A stretch of DNA of 37,201 bases from Planctomycetota bacterium (GCA_021325115.1 JAJPHU010000084.1:1-37201); one strand, 5' to 3'. Shown: positions 7,369 to 16,416, counted from the stretch's first letter. The notes: a model not told the origin generated them from the letters alone. A program made the numbers and translations.

Positions 7369-10300
7369 TCAGGAAGTCCGTCTCGCCTCATATGCATCCA
7401 GCCGCGCTCGATACTCTGCCTTTTCTTCCGCGCTTGCCAGTTCGAGAGCCTGTCGCTGGTGCTCGACAGCTTCGGCGAATTGGCCCGCAGCGGCATAGGC
7501 TGCGGCCAATGTGTCAAGAAAGCCAGCGACCTGCCCCTGTGTCTGTGCACAGGCTCGGCGGGCATATTCGATAGCTCGCGCCGGATCGCGTTGTTCGGGC
7601 TGTGGATGCGTCGCCCACAGCCAGGCAAGGTTGTTGCACGTGCGGGCGTCGTCGGGATAAAGACGTAATGCCTCCAAATTGTCGGCTATGGCCTGTTCGT
7701 AGTTGCCCAGCAGGGCATGGATGCGGCCGCGGTTGTGATAGAGCAGCAAATTGTTCGGTTCCAGATGCAGAGCGGCGGTGTAGTCGGCCAAGGCAGCGGC
7801 ATAGTCGCCGCGGTCAGCGAAAGTATTGGCGCGGTTGTAGAGCGGCAGAGCAAAATCGGGAGCGGCAGCGAGGGCGGCAGTGAAATCGGCCAAGGCCGCC
7901 TCCAGGTCGCCCTTTTGACGATAGGCGTTGCCGCGATTGTTCAGAGCGGCGGCGTGGCCCGGATGGAGACGCAGCGTTTCGGTGAAGTCGGCGATGGCCT
8001 GGTCCAATTCGCCGCGCTCGGCGTGGGCATTGCCGCGGTTGTAGTAGGCTGGCACATGGGACGGTTCCAGGCGGATAGCGGCGGTGAAATCGGCGATGGC
8101 CTCGGCAAATCGGCCGCAACTGGCATAAACGTTGCCACGACTGGTGAGGACGCGAGCGTCGGCAGGATCGTAGCGCAGTGCCTCGGTATAATCGGCCAAG
8201 GCGCGGTCGAACTCTCCCAGCCGCGCATGGATGTTGCCGCGATTGCACAAGGTCAGCACGTCGGCAGGGCGGCGTTTCAAGACTTCGCTGTAGTCGGCCA
8301 AGGCGCGTTGGTGATCGCCGAGATGGGCATAAGCATTGCCACGGTTGGTGCGCGCGGCCGTATCATCTGGATCGAGGCGCAGCACCGTGCTGTAGTCGGC
8401 GATAGCAGCATCCCATTGGCCGCACTGAATATAGACATTGCCGCGCTGGAAATAGGCAGCGATGAAATCGGGGTCGAGAGTCAGAGCATGGTTGTAGTCG
8501 GCCAGCGCCTCCTCGAGCGCGCCGCGACGGACGTGCAGGTTGCCGCGATCGAACCAACTGGGGGAGAACTCCGGATCGCGGCGGATCGCCTCGTTGTAAT
8601 CCGCCAACGCCTTGTCGAACTCACCCTTGGCAGCATAGGCCTCGGCGCGATGCAGATAAGCGATTTCAAACTCCGGGTCCAGAGCCAGGACTTCGGTAAA
8701 GTCAGCTATGGCCGCATCGAAATCGCCTACGGCGAGGTATTCCAGCCCGCGGTCGTCATACAGAGGGACGCTCGGTTCGATCTTGAGGGCGGCGCTATAA
8801 TCGGCGATGGCGCGCTCGTGCTGGCCCATGGCGCTATAGGCGGCGGCGCGGTCGCTCCAGGCATCAATATTGTTGGCATCGAGCTGGAGCGCGCGTGTGA
8901 AATCGGCGAGGGCGCGCGAATAGTTGCGGCGCAGGAAGTAGAGACCGCCGCGAGCCAGGTATACCCATAGGTTGTCCGGATCGAGACGAATCACCTCGGT
9001 GAAATCAGCCAGGGCGAGGTCGAGATTGCCCTTGGCCACGTGGTTGTTGCCTCGATTGAACAGCAGCATCGGATCGCGCGGCTTCAGACGCAGTGCTTCG
9101 TTGTAATCGGCGAGGGCATGATCGTAGTCTTTTTTTTGAGCATAAGCCAGACCACGATTAGCGTAGTCTTCGCTGTTGCGCGGCTCCAGGCGCAACGCTT
9201 CGGTGTAGTCGGCGATGGCAGCATCCAGGGCGCGGTTGCGTAGATAGGCCAGGGCGCGGCGGCGATACAGCGCCGCATCGTCGGGTTGCAGCGATAGCGC
9301 CTTGGTATAGTCGGCGATTGCTTTCTCCAGGTCGTCCTGACGAGCGTAGGCATTGCCACGGTTGATAAGCGCGGCGACTTGATGGGGATCGATCTCCAGG
9401 GTTGCGGTGTGTTCGGCGATGGTGATCTCGTGCAGGTCGTGCTCGAGGTGACGAATGCGTTCGCCGACATCGGGCAACTGCGCCAGGCGATCGAGCACGA
9501 GCCCCAGATGTTGCGGACGGGCACCGATGGTCCAGGCCGTGCAATCGGCGAGCAGTTGCCGCCAAGCCTCGGGCAAGCGCTGCCAATCGCTGCTGTCTGG
9601 ATCGGCGCGGCCGGTCAGGGCGAAAACGCACAACTTGCCGAAGCTATAGATATCGGAGTGCGGGCCGACCCACACTTGGCCCTTGGGCCGAGCGATCCCT
9701 TCGACAGGAGCAAAGGGGATCGTACGGGCAACACTGCGGCCCAGGGCTGTCTGCGCGCAGGCATCGGGATTGCTAGCACAGGCGTGAATGAGAGTCCGCT
9801 TGAGTGAGAGACCGGTATCCAACAGTTTGACGCGCCAGCGTGGCGCGCGGGGGGGGCCAACGCCCCGGTCTTCGTCACCGGGAAGTTGACCTTCCCTGCG
9901 CGCCGCCAATAATACAGCCACCGGACGCAAGCTGCGGTGCAGAATGCCGCGGCCATGTGCTGCTTGCAGCGCCCGCGCCAAAGGCCAGGCGATGGGCAGC
10001 CAATCTTCCGGCGTCAGCGGTCCGTGTTGAGCGACATATTCAGCCAACGTCAGCCCCTCGGCGTATTCCAGCACCAGATACGGCCGTGCTTCGTCGCCGT
10101 CGGCACAGGCACAATCGTGAATGCGGATCAAGGCAGGATGATCGAGATCCTGCAAGGAGCGAATTTCACGGAACAGCGTGCCGAGAGAGCGTTCGAGACT
10201 GTCGGCCCGCAGCGTCTTGATGACGACATGCCGATTTTTCTCCCGCTCGCGGCACAGAAACGAGACGCCAAAGCCGCCGGCGCCAAGGATGCGCTCCGGT

Positions 10301-10755
10301 TCATAGCGCGCGAACGGAAACGGCTCGAAAGTGTCCGGATCAAGGACAACGGCGCGACGCAGAGCAGCCAGCGCTTCGCCCCAATCGCGGCGTTCCAGGG
10401 CAGCGCGATAAACGTTGTGATGGGCCTCGGCCTGCGAGATGGGATCGGCGACGAGGCGAGCCACTTCTTGAAAATCGTGTTGGCTCGCTTCGAGATCGCC
10501 AATGACGACTTCTAACTGGGCCAGGCTGTTGAGCAGGGCCGGCAGACGCCGTTGCTGCTCGATCGGTAGCTCGCGGAAGCGCTTGACGAGATCCTGCACT
10601 ATTTCTCGTTCGCTATCGCGGCGCAAGGTCAATCCATCCCGTGGTCGAACCGCGCAGGGGTGCAGATCGTGTTGGCGCTTCAACTGCGCCACCGCCTCGT
10701 ACAAATCGGCACAGGATTGACCGTGATCGTGCAGTTCCGCTTGCAGATCCAGCAT
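7369..10755 (-). CDS. Pseudokinase fused to about 18 TPR repeats
   Basis: This 1128-aa protein has three parts. Residues 1-150 are helical, with TPR-like pieces. Residues ~151-435 form a protein-kinase fold with glycine loop GAGGFG (158-163), VIK lysine K180, an alpha-C Glu (FREI, E197) and DTG in place of DFG (313-315). The catalytic loop reads HRSLRPVA (273-280): the catalytic Asp of HRD is Ser275, and the metal-binding Asn five residues on is Ala280. It is therefore probably catalytically dead. From about residue 441 come 17 near-perfect 34-residue TPRs (pattern NRGNAY...DYDEALADYTEAL) plus two degenerate ones, giving a long protein-binding superhelix. No transmembrane segment is seen. The ATG has GGAGG about 13 nt upstream. 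A signalling or scaffolding role is inferred. The repeated 102-bp units also create long antisense ORFs that I reject as genes. Confidence 0.9.
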   Translation of the reverse strand: MLDLQAELHDHGQSCADLYEAVAQLKRQHDLHPCAVRPRDGLTLRRDSEREIVQDLVKRFRELPIEQQRRLPALLNSLAQLEVVIGDLEASQHDFQEVARLVADPISQAEAHHNVYRAALERRDWGEALAALRRAVVLDPDTFEPFPFARYEPERILGAGGFGVSFLCREREKNRHVVIKTLRADSLERSLGTLFREIRSLQDLDHPALIRIHDCACADGDEARPYLVLEYAEGLTLAEYVAQHGPLTPEDWLPIAWPLARALQAAHGRGILHRSLRPVAVLLAARREGQLPGDEDRGVGPPRAPRWRVKLLDTGLSLKRTLIHACASNPDACAQTALGRSVARTIPFAPVEGIARPKGQVWVGPHSDIYSFGKLCVFALTGRADPDSSDWQRLPEAWRQLLADCTAWTIGARPQHLGLVLDRLAQLPDVGERIRHLEHDLHEITIAEHTATLEIDPHQVAALINRGNAYARQDDLEKAIADYTKALSLQPDDAALYRRRALAYLRNRALDAAIADYTEALRLEPRNSEDYANRGLAYAQKKDYDHALADYNEALRLKPRDPMLLFNRGNNHVAKGNLDLALADFTEVIRLDPDNLWVYLARGGLYFLRRNYSRALADFTRALQLDANNIDAWSDRAAAYSAMGQHERAIADYSAALKIEPSVPLYDDRGLEYLAVGDFDAAIADFTEVLALDPEFEIAYLHRAEAYAAKGEFDKALADYNEAIRRDPEFSPSWFDRGNLHVRRGALEEALADYNHALTLDPDFIAAYFQRGNVYIQCGQWDAAIADYSTVLRLDPDDTAARTNRGNAYAHLGDHQRALADYSEVLKRRPADVLTLCNRGNIHARLGEFDRALADYTEALRYDPADARVLTSRGNVYASCGRFAEAIADFTAAIRLEPSHVPAYYNRGNAHAERGELDQAIADFTETLRLHPGHAAALNNRGNAYRQKGDLEAALADFTAALAAAPDFALPLYNRANTFADRGDYAAALADYTAALHLEPNNLLLYHNRGRIHALLGNYEQAIADNLEALRLYPDDARTCNNLAWLWATHPQPEQRDPARAIEYARRACAQTQGQVAGFLDTLAAAYAAAGQFAEAVEHQRQALELASAEEKAEYRARLDAYEARRTS

Positions 10756-10936
10756 AAGTGCGTGGCTGCCTCCAGGAGTTTGGTCTTTACGCGCATCATT
10801 GTATCAACGAGGCGCCAACCCGCAGCGCCGGCAAGGGAAATGTACGGATCCCTCCAGGCAGCGCTAGCATTTCGGGGGCGGAATGCTAAAATAAGGCCAT
10901 TCCATCGCTCCGAACACTTGGGAATCGAGGGTCATC

Positions 10937-11317
10937 ATGGCAAAAGGCGCGGGCAAGGCACGCAAGAAGCTGCCCAAGGAATTGGCGGTCGTAAGGGCGG
11001 ACAACTGCACTGGCTGCGAAGCTTGCATCGAAGTCTGCCCGGTCGATTGCATTTACAAAGTCCCCGGCGAGGACCAGCCGACCTTGCAATCGTTCGTGGA
11101 CATCGACCTGGAGCGCTGCATCGGCTGCGCGCTGTGCGAGCGCTGGTGTCCGTGGGACGCCATCGATATGGTGGACACAGTAGACGTGGCCGAACATGTC
11201 GCCAACAAGGGCGGCCCGCCGGATTACGTGGCCAAGAACCAGGAACGTCTCAACGCCGTCGCCAAGATGCTCGCTGAACTTGCTATCGAGCAACGCGCCG
11301 CCAGTGCTAAGAAATGA
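10937..11317 (+). CDS. 2x[4Fe-4S] ferredoxin-type protein
   Basis: This 126-aa soluble electron carrier has two classical Cx2Cx2Cx3C-P clusters, C24-C27-C30-C34 (CTGCEACIEVCP) and C61-C64-C67-C71 (CIGCALCERWCP). A basic N-terminus (AKGAGKARKK) precedes the first cluster and a helical ~50-residue tail follows the second. It transfers single electrons to unidentified partners. Length exceeds a minimal bacterial ferredoxin (~60-80 aa) because of those extensions. The ATG follows GAGGG. The next gene encodes a DUF3501 protein, a family often found beside iron-sulfur or rubrerythrin genes, which suggests a shared redox or oxidative-stress role (inference). Confidence 0.93.
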   Translation: MAKGAGKARKKLPKELAVVRADNCTGCEACIEVCPVDCIYKVPGEDQPTLQSFVDIDLERCIGCALCERWCPWDAIDMVDTVDVAEHVANKGGPPDYVAKNQERLNAVAKMLAELAIEQRAASAKK

Positions 11318-11321
11318 GGAG

Positions 11322-11407
11322 CCAACACGACGCACACGGATAAAAGCAAAACTCAAGAGCAATTTGGATTGGTTAACCAATCGGCTTTTTATTCGTGGGA
11401 TTCGTGG
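11322..11407. repeat. Nested palindrome between ferredoxin and DUF3501 genes
   Basis: Outer arms at about 11323-11348 and 11384-11407 are imperfect inverted copies (CACGACGCACACGGATAAAAG against CTTTTTATTCGTGGGATTCGTG). At the centre, 11367-11382 is a perfect 16-nt palindrome, GATTGGTTAACCAATC. Transcribed, it could fold into one long hairpin between the two genes. It explains the apparent N-terminal extension of the DUF3501 frame, which is not coding. Confidence 0.65.
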
Positions 11408-11436
11408 TGACTCTTCTTTCGGAAGGAGTCCTCGCC

Positions 11437-12036
11437 ATGAAGGCGCTGACCTTCGACGATCTGCTGCCTTTAGAGGAATTTGCCACACGCCGCCTGGAGT
11501 TCTTTGAGGCGCACCGTCGCTATCTCGATCGCTATCGCCGTGTTCGCCTCGGCTCCAGTCTGACACTGCTATTCGAGAATCGACAAACCTTATGGTTCCG
11601 CTTGCAAGAAATTTTGCGCGTGGCGCGCCTGACGGAACCGCGACAGGTGCAACAAGAATTAGATCTGTACAATCGCCTGCTGCCGCAGCGCAATCGCTTG
11701 CAGGCCGCCCTGCTGATTAAGGTAGATGAGGCCCGGATGAGCGAAGAGCTGGCGGCCTGGCAGGATCTGCGCGGCGAGGAATTATGTCTGCATCTAGGCG
11801 AAGCACGTTATCCCGCCAACCTGCTGACCTGCCGTCCGGAGGACCGCTGCATCGGCACAGCACATTGGGTGCAATTCGTCCTCGACGAACGTGGCCGGCA
11901 GCTGCTGGGCGATTTCGATTGGCCTGCTCATTTCGCCGTCCGCCGGGCCAACTATACTCACGAGAGCGCACCCCTGGGCGACGAGGTGCGTCAAAGCCTG
12001 CTCGATGATTTACAAATGTCCGACCGTGACGGATAA
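11437..12036 (+). CDS. DUF3501 family protein
   Basis: This 199-aa soluble protein matches DUF3501, a family of unknown function often encoded near rubrerythrin and Fe-S reductase genes. Typical stretches are MKALTFDDLLPLEEF at the start, a basic YLDRYRRVRLGSSLTLLFENRQTLWFRLQEILR region at about 29-61, a Leu-rich LYNRLLPQRNRLQAALLI segment and the C-terminal AHWVQFVLDERGRQLL. I chose ATG 11437, which has GGAAGGAG 8 nt upstream, and not the frame's earlier start at 11395, which lies in a hairpin repeat. The protein seems complete. It may be co-transcribed with the ferredoxin gene 120 nt upstream, but the long hairpin between them could uncouple the two. Confidence 0.82.
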   Translation: MKALTFDDLLPLEEFATRRLEFFEAHRRYLDRYRRVRLGSSLTLLFENRQTLWFRLQEILRVARLTEPRQVQQELDLYNRLLPQRNRLQAALLIKVDEARMSEELAAWQDLRGEELCLHLGEARYPANLLTCRPEDRCIGTAHWVQFVLDERGRQLLGDFDWPAHFAVRRANYTHESAPLGDEVRQSLLDDLQMSDRDG

Positions 12037-12089
12037 TCCGCAGTCCCAATACAGGCCGGCCAGCCGGCGTCGGCCAGTCGGTCGGCTGG

Positions 12090-12242
12090 CCGCCAGGCAG
12101 AGTCTGCCGCTGGATTTGGGCGTGGAGGAGGGCTTCCGTGCGAGCGGTTTTTTTCCTCCCTTTGTAGGGAAGGAAATAAGAAAACTTCCTCGGCGCTAAC
12201 GTAACCCCGCTCGCCAAAATCCAGAGGGCCCCCCGCCAGGCA
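12090..12242. repeat. Palindromic element family B (long form), copy 1
   Basis: Outer arms 12091-12122 (CGCCAGGCAG...TGGATTTGGGCG) and 12212-12241 (CGCCAAAATCCAG...CCGCCAGGC) pair imperfectly. Inside lies a smaller hairpin, TTCCTCCCTTTGTAGGGAAGGAA. About 50 nt from 12110 resemble the reverse strand of 17058-17105 (GATTTGGGC...GAGGGCTT.CGTGC...TTTCCTCCC), so the two are copies of one element. Confidence 0.65.
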
Positions 12243-12530
12243 AACGTAGTTGACGCTGCCCCCTGTTTCCCGCCATAATGACAGAAGCATTGATGAATGT
12301 TCTTCTCTCGGCCCCAAGTCGGGAGTGGATTGAAACAAACTGTTAACTTACGAGGTCCGCAGCGTCCTAACCCCGATACGTCGTTGCAGTGGGATAAGGA
12401 AACGCCGCGGGCGCCTTTACCGATTTCAATGCGCCATGGGAATGACGGTCCCCGGTAAGGTAGAACGGAGATGCTTGCCGGGGTAGCGCCTGGCCCATAA
12501 GCTGGGCGAAAATTGAAACCAACAAACCGC
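12243..12530. other. Gene-poor structured stretch; stem-loops and CRISPR-like repeat remnants
   Basis: No convincing gene lies here. A 10-bp stem is formed by CCCCGGTAAG (12450-12459) and CTTGCCGGGG (12474-12483). A second stem is GCCCA-taagc-TGGGC just after it. A segment ending TGGATTGAAAC (12305-12336) resembles a type I-C CRISPR repeat. A diverged version ends exactly 67 nt later (GGATAAGGAAAC, 12403), and a third similar piece ends in ATTGAAAC at 12519. It may be a decayed repeat array, a small RNA or neither. Confidence 0.3.
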
Positions 12531-12752
12531 ATGACTCTGTTCTGCTTGTTGTGTGTGTGTCTGCTTCTGGTTGGACTGGCCGCCTGTCCCCAAGTGCGTG
12601 CGCACGCGGACGAGCTGTGGCTCCACTGGTTTGGGGTCCGTCAACTGGTGCGGCACTGGCCGTGCCGGCCTGTTCTTCCGGTCCCTCCCCGCAGTCCTCC
12701 ACACCATTGCTGGCCTCCGCCTCGTGTCATCACGCGGGCGGGGCCGGGGTAG
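12531..12752 (+). CDS. Possible small lipoprotein (hypothetical)
   Basis: This is a 73-aa reading frame from ATG 12531. It opens with a strongly hydrophobic stretch (LFCLLCVCLLLVGLAAC) that ends in a lipobox-like L-A-A-C, then a short Cys-, Pro- and Trp-containing region without any recognised fold. There is no clear ribosome-binding site, and other frames are open here too, so it may be chance or the damaged start of a longer gene. The stretch from 12753 to the rny start at 12923 holds only short overlapping frames and nothing else I can support. Confidence 0.25.
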   Translation: MTLFCLLCVCLLLVGLAACPQVRAHADELWLHWFGVRQLVRHWPCRPVLPVPPRSPPHHCWPPPRVITRAGPG

Positions 12753-12922
12753 TCCGCGAGCCGGAAACCGAATTCGTCGTTTCATGTGCAACGATGAATC
12801 ATGCACCGCCAGCTCGGGAGGTTCTGCGGGATCGGTTGAGGTTGCCCGTCCGTAGGCTCCTTTCCTTTTCTTCGTGCGATTGAAGGTTCTTGACGCCGCG
12901 GTCCCTAGAAGGAGAGGGCTGA

Positions 12923-14488
12923 ATGGATCCGCTGTACGTGGTCCTCATCAGCTGTCTCGCGGCCCTGATTGGATTGGCGCTAGGTCACGCTGGCGCCCGT
13001 TTGCTGGATCGGTTCCGTCTGAAAAGCGTCCGCATTCAAGCAGAACAGATCGCCAAGAGCGCCCGCGAAGAAGCCGATAAAATAAAAAAAGAAGCCGAGC
13101 TAAAGGCCAAGGATGACCTCTATCAGCAACGCGAAGAGTTCAAACGTGAAACGGAACAAGTACGCTGTGAGCTGCGCGAGCAGGAACGCCGCTTGGCGCG
13201 CCGCGAAGACGGATTGGAGGAGAAAAGCCGCGATCTGCAAAGACGCGAACGCAACCTGGATAATCTCAAGAGCAAGCTGAACGAGCGCAAAAACGAAGTT
13301 GAAAAGCGCGCTTTGGAGATGGAAAAACTCATCGAACAGCAGACACGGAAGCTGCACGAGATCACTGGACTCAACCGCGATCAGGCCGAGAAGATCTTGA
13401 TGGAGCGTCTGGAGCGTGAGTTATCCACGACTATCGCGGCCCGCATACAGAAGTTCGAGGAGCAGCTGCGGCAAACCGTCGAGGAGCGCAGCCGCCGCAT
13501 TTTGGCGGCTGCCATCCATCGCTATGCCGCAGAACACACCTGCGACACCACCGTCAGCTCCGTGGACATTCCCAGCGATGACATGAAAGGTCGAATCATC
13601 GGCCGCGAAGGACGCAACATCCGTACCTTCGAGAAATGCACCGGCGTCGATGTCATCGTCGATGACACGCCCGGCGTTGTCATCGTCAGCGCCTTCGACA
13701 ACGTCCGCCGCGAAATCGCCCGTCTGGCCCTCACCAAGCTGATTCAGGATGGCCGCATTCACCCCTCGCGCATCGAAGAAGTGGTGGCGGAAACGCAGGC
13801 GGAGATGGAGAAGCACATTTGGGATGTCGGCCGGCAAGCGGTGCAGGAAGCCAACATCGCTCCCTTGCATGACAAACTGGTGCAGCTGTTAGGCCGATTG
13901 AAATTCCGCACCAGCTATAGTCAGAATGTCTTGCAGCACAGTCTGGAAGTATGCCATCTGACCGGTATGATGGCCGACGAACTGGGATTGGACGGCCGGC
14001 TGGCGCGCCGCTGCGGCTTATTGCACGATATTGGCAAGGCAGCAGACCACGAGATGGAGGGCGGCCATCCAAAGATCGGCGCGCAGCTGGCCAGCCGCTA
14101 CGGCGAGACCAGCAGAGAAGTGTTGCATGCCATCGCCGGCCATCACGACGATGTGACCATCGACCACATTTACACGGTCCTGGTCGCTGCCGCCGATGCC
14201 ATCAGTGCCTCACGTCCCGGAGCACGGCGGGAGACGCTGGAGAAATATGTCAAGCGTCTGGAAGAGTTAGAAGCGGTGGCGTCGGGCTTTCCCGGCGTCG
14301 AGCACGCTTACGCCATCCAGGCCGGCCGAGAAGTGCGCGTCATCGCTAATGCTTCCCAGACATCAGACAGCGATGCCATCAAGGTCTGTCACGACATCGC
14401 CAAGGCGATCGAGGAACAGCTGCACTATCCCGGTGAGATCAAAGTCACGGTCGTCCGCGAAACCCGCGCCGTCGAATTTGCCCGCTAG
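12923..14488 (+). CDS. rny: Ribonuclease Y
   Basis: This 521-aa membrane-anchored endoribonuclease initiates mRNA decay. Order of parts: an N-terminal transmembrane helix ([18 protein letters not shown]), a long charged coiled coil at about 35-160, a KH RNA-binding domain with [12 protein letters not shown] at 223-234, and an HD domain with the metal-binding pair H368-D369 in LLHDIGKA and upstream [10 protein letters not shown]. Length matches the family (~515-520 aa). The ATG has AAGGAGAGGG upstream. The next gene encodes a YmdB-type phosphoesterase, the same neighbour as in Bacillus (rny-ymdB), and after it an RNase Z-like protein, which suggests an RNA-processing group. It is intact, with all key residues present. 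Confidence 0.97.
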   Translation: MDPLYVVLISCLAALIGLALGHAGARLLDRFRLKSVRIQAEQIAKSAREEADKIKKEAELKAKDDLYQQREEFKRETEQVRCELREQERRLARREDGLEEKSRDLQRRERNLDNLKSKLNERKNEVEKRALEMEKLIEQQTRKLHEITGLNRDQAEKILMERLERELSTTIAARIQKFEEQLRQTVEERSRRILAAAIHRYAAEHTCDTTVSSVDIPSDDMKGRIIGREGRNIRTFEKCTGVDVIVDDTPGVVIVSAFDNVRREIARLALTKLIQDGRIHPSRIEEVVAETQAEMEKHIWDVGRQAVQEANIAPLHDKLVQLLGRLKFRTSYSQNVLQHSLEVCHLTGMMADELGLDGRLARRCGLLHDIGKAADHEMEGGHPKIGAQLASRYGETSREVLHAIAGHHDDVTIDHIYTVLVAAADAISASRPGARRETLEKYVKRLEELEAVASGFPGVEHAYAIQAGREVRVIANASQTSDSDAIKVCHDIAKAIEEQLHYPGEIKVTVVRETRAVEFAR

Positions 14489-14493
14489 AAGAA

Positions 14494-14608
14494 ACTGAAC
14501 CACAGAGACACAGAGAAGAAAAAGAGACACAGAGAAAAACAAGCAAAAGAGGTATAAAAGACAATCCATCTCTTTCTATCTGTTTTTCTCTAGACCTCTG
14601 TGGTTCAT
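14494..14608. repeat. Inverted repeat between rny and ymdB
   Basis: TGAACCACAGAGACACAGAGAA (from 14496) and TTCTCTAGACCTCTGTGGTTCA (to about 14608) are inverted copies, 12 perfect pairs at the base and about 19 of 24 in total. They enclose about 60 nt of A/G-rich then T/C-rich sequence. A hairpin of this size could split the rny and phosphoesterase transcripts or set their relative levels. It looks like a dispersed repeat and contains no gene. Confidence 0.6.
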
Positions 14609-14625
14609 TTGTCCTTGGGGGTAGT

Positions 14626-15432
14626 ATGCGTGTGCTGTTCATCGGAGACATTGTGGGGTTACCGGGGGTGACGTTCGTGCGTCGGGCGTTGCCGGTGCTG
14701 AGAGTGCGCGAAGGCCTCGACCTGGTGATCGCCAATGCCGAGAACGCCGCCAACGGCTCCGGGCTAACGCCGAACCTCTATCGCCGCCTCCGGGAAGCTG
14801 GCGTCGATCTGGTGACGCTCGGCGATCACGTCTACAAGAAAGCCGAGATCATCGCCACGCTTGAAAAAGATGAACATATTTGCAAGCCTGCTAATTTCCC
14901 ACCCGATGCGCCTGGCCGTACGTTTGCCGTGGCCACGGCGCGCGACGGCACTGCGGCGGCTGTGATGTGCTTGCTCGGCCGCACTTTTATGCGGCCTGTA
15001 GATTGTCCCTTTCGCGCCGCTGACCGCGTGCTGGCAGCGCTGACGGAGCAAACACGCTGTATCGTGGTCGATATCCATGCCGAGGCGACGGCGGACAAGT
15101 ATCTACTCGGCCATTATCTCAAGGGCCGCGTCAGCGCCGTGCTCGGCACGCATACCCATGTACCGACGGCCGATGAGCAAATCCTGGCCGGTGGCACCGC
15201 CTTTATCAGCGACGTGGGCATGACCGGTCCGTATGACAGTATTTTGGGCCGCCGCATCGATCGTGTGCTGCCGACGACTCTCACGTTTGTCCCCAGCGCC
15301 TTTGAAGTAGCAACAAACGATCCGCGCCTGGCGGGGGTTATCGTGGATATCGACCCGGCGACCGGACAAAGCTCGGCCATCCGCCGCGTCATGGTCACGG
15401 AAGCAGATATTGTTACCAATTGGGAGGTGTAA
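14626..15432 (+). CDS. YmdB-type metallophosphoesterase (TIGR00282 family)
   Basis: This 268-aa cytoplasmic protein of the YmdB family hydrolyses 2',3'-cyclic nucleotides in vitro and modulates RNase Y-dependent behaviour in Bacillus. Metal-site motifs are GDIVG (7-11), [10 protein letters not shown] at about 36-45, TLGDH (where the usual family form is G-N-H; the Asp can also bind metal), [11 protein letters not shown] and [11 protein letters not shown] late [13 protein letters not shown] stretch is also typical. Length matches the family (~265 aa). It has GGGGG upstream of the ATG and its stop shares one base with the start of the next gene (TAATG), so the two are coupled. Placement after rny supports a role in RNA turnover. 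Confidence 0.93.
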   Translation: MRVLFIGDIVGLPGVTFVRRALPVLRVREGLDLVIANAENAANGSGLTPNLYRRLREAGVDLVTLGDHVYKKAEIIATLEKDEHICKPANFPPDAPGRTFAVATARDGTAAAVMCLLGRTFMRPVDCPFRAADRVLAALTEQTRCIVVDIHAEATADKYLLGHYLKGRVSAVLGTHTHVPTADEQILAGGTAFISDVGMTGPYDSILGRRIDRVLPTTLTFVPSAFEVATNDPRLAGVIVDIDPATGQSSAIRRVMVTEADIVTNWEV

Positions 15433-16271
15433 TGGTAGAAAATGCACCGATTCTTTCCTGTCAACACGCGGGTCTGACGATCGAAGGCTATTCGCGCGCA
15501 GCCGTGCAGACATATTGGCGCATTCCGGAATTGAAGATCGGTTTTGATCTCGGTGCGCAACCGTGGGACTTCATGGGCACGCCGACCTGGCTATTATCAC
15601 ACACCCACCTCGATCATGTTGCCGCTCTGCCGGTGTACGTGGCGCGGCGGCGCATGATGCGCATGGAACCACCGACGCTGTACGTGCCGGCTGCGGCCAT
15701 TGAAGACCTGCGCCGTTTGTTGCTCATCTATCAGCGTCTCGATCGCGGCCGGATGCTCTGCGACATGCGCGGCGTCAACCCCGGCGATGAGATCGCACTG
15801 GCGCGCGAGCATGTCGTCACAGCTTTCGCCACCACACATACCATCCCCTCGCTCGGCTACGTTGTCTGGGAGCGGCGCTTCAAGCTCAAAGAGGAATATC
15901 ACGGCCTGCCGGGCGAGCAGATCCGTGACTTGCGTCTATCCGGCGTGGCGGTGACGCGCGAAGTGCGGACGCCGCTCTTGGCCTACACCGGTGATACCAA
16001 TCCCGCCGGTCTGGATGCCTATCCGCCGGTCTACGAGGCCAAGATCCTCATCACCGAGTTGAGCTTCATTCGGCCCAGCCACCGCCGCGAGAAGATCCAC
16101 AAGTTTGGCCATATGCATCTGGACGATTTCATCGAGCGGGCCGATCGTTTTCACAACGAGATAATTATCTGTGCTCATTTGAGCACTCGTTATCATCCGC
16201 AGGAGGTCAAGCGCGTCGTGGAATCGAAATTGCCCCCATCCCTGCGTTCGCGCATTCGTCTGTGGCTATAA
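15432..16271 (+). CDS. RNase Z-like metallo-beta-lactamase-fold protein
   Basis: This 279-aa protein has the beta-lactamase-fold zinc site HTHLDH (H57, H59, D61, H62) in [16 protein letters not shown] downstream His follows in [11 protein letters not shown], then an Asp in YTGDTNPAG, and a final His in [11 protein letters not shown], the order found in RNase Z (tRNA 3'-processing) and related phosphodiesterases. GHMHLDDF is also typical of that group. The true start is ATG 15432, with GGGAGGTG upstream and one-base overlap with the phosphoesterase stop; the earlier TTG adds only four residues. It is slightly short for a bacterial RNase Z (~300 aa) and closer to short plant-type forms, so the substrate (tRNA or another phosphodiester) is not certain. 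Confidence 0.82.
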   Translation: MVENAPILSCQHAGLTIEGYSRAAVQTYWRIPELKIGFDLGAQPWDFMGTPTWLLSHTHLDHVAALPVYVARRRMMRMEPPTLYVPAAAIEDLRRLLLIYQRLDRGRMLCDMRGVNPGDEIALAREHVVTAFATTHTIPSLGYVVWERRFKLKEEYHGLPGEQIRDLRLSGVAVTREVRTPLLAYTGDTNPAGLDAYPPVYEAKILITELSFIRPSHRREKIHKFGHMHLDDFIERADRFHNEIIICAHLSTRYHPQEVKRVVESKLPPSLRSRIRLWL

Positions 16272-16331
16272 GTCTTTTGCTCGGCGAGCAACAGTATGCT
16301 AAAGTTTCACAAGCGGAAAAACCTCTACCAA

Positions 16332-16395
16332 CCCGCCGCCAAGAAGGTGAGAAGTGAGGAGAAAGATAGGGTCTCCCTACTTTCTTGGCGGTGGG
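16332..16395. repeat. Short inverted repeat before the PilZ gene
   Basis: CCCGCCGCCAAGAAGGTGA (from 16332) and CTACTTTCTTGGCGGTGGG (to 16395) are inverted copies with few mismatches around a ~26-nt loop. This explains why the frame of the next gene stays open upstream of its likely start. It may form a hairpin in the leader of the PilZ mRNA. Confidence 0.5.
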
Positions 16396-16416
16396 CCAAA
16401 GAAACGTTGCGCGATC

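Noticed and set aside
7717-8970. 417-aa open frame on the plus strand across the TPR gene
   Set aside because: It is an antisense shadow of the 34-residue repeats, which keep one antisense frame open. It has no ribosome-binding site and no family resemblance.
12553-12883. Overlapping 100- to 110-aa plus-strand frames
   Set aside because: Three frames overlap with no start signal or recognisable motif, and composition is Arg/Ser/Pro-rich as in chance frames of GC-rich DNA.
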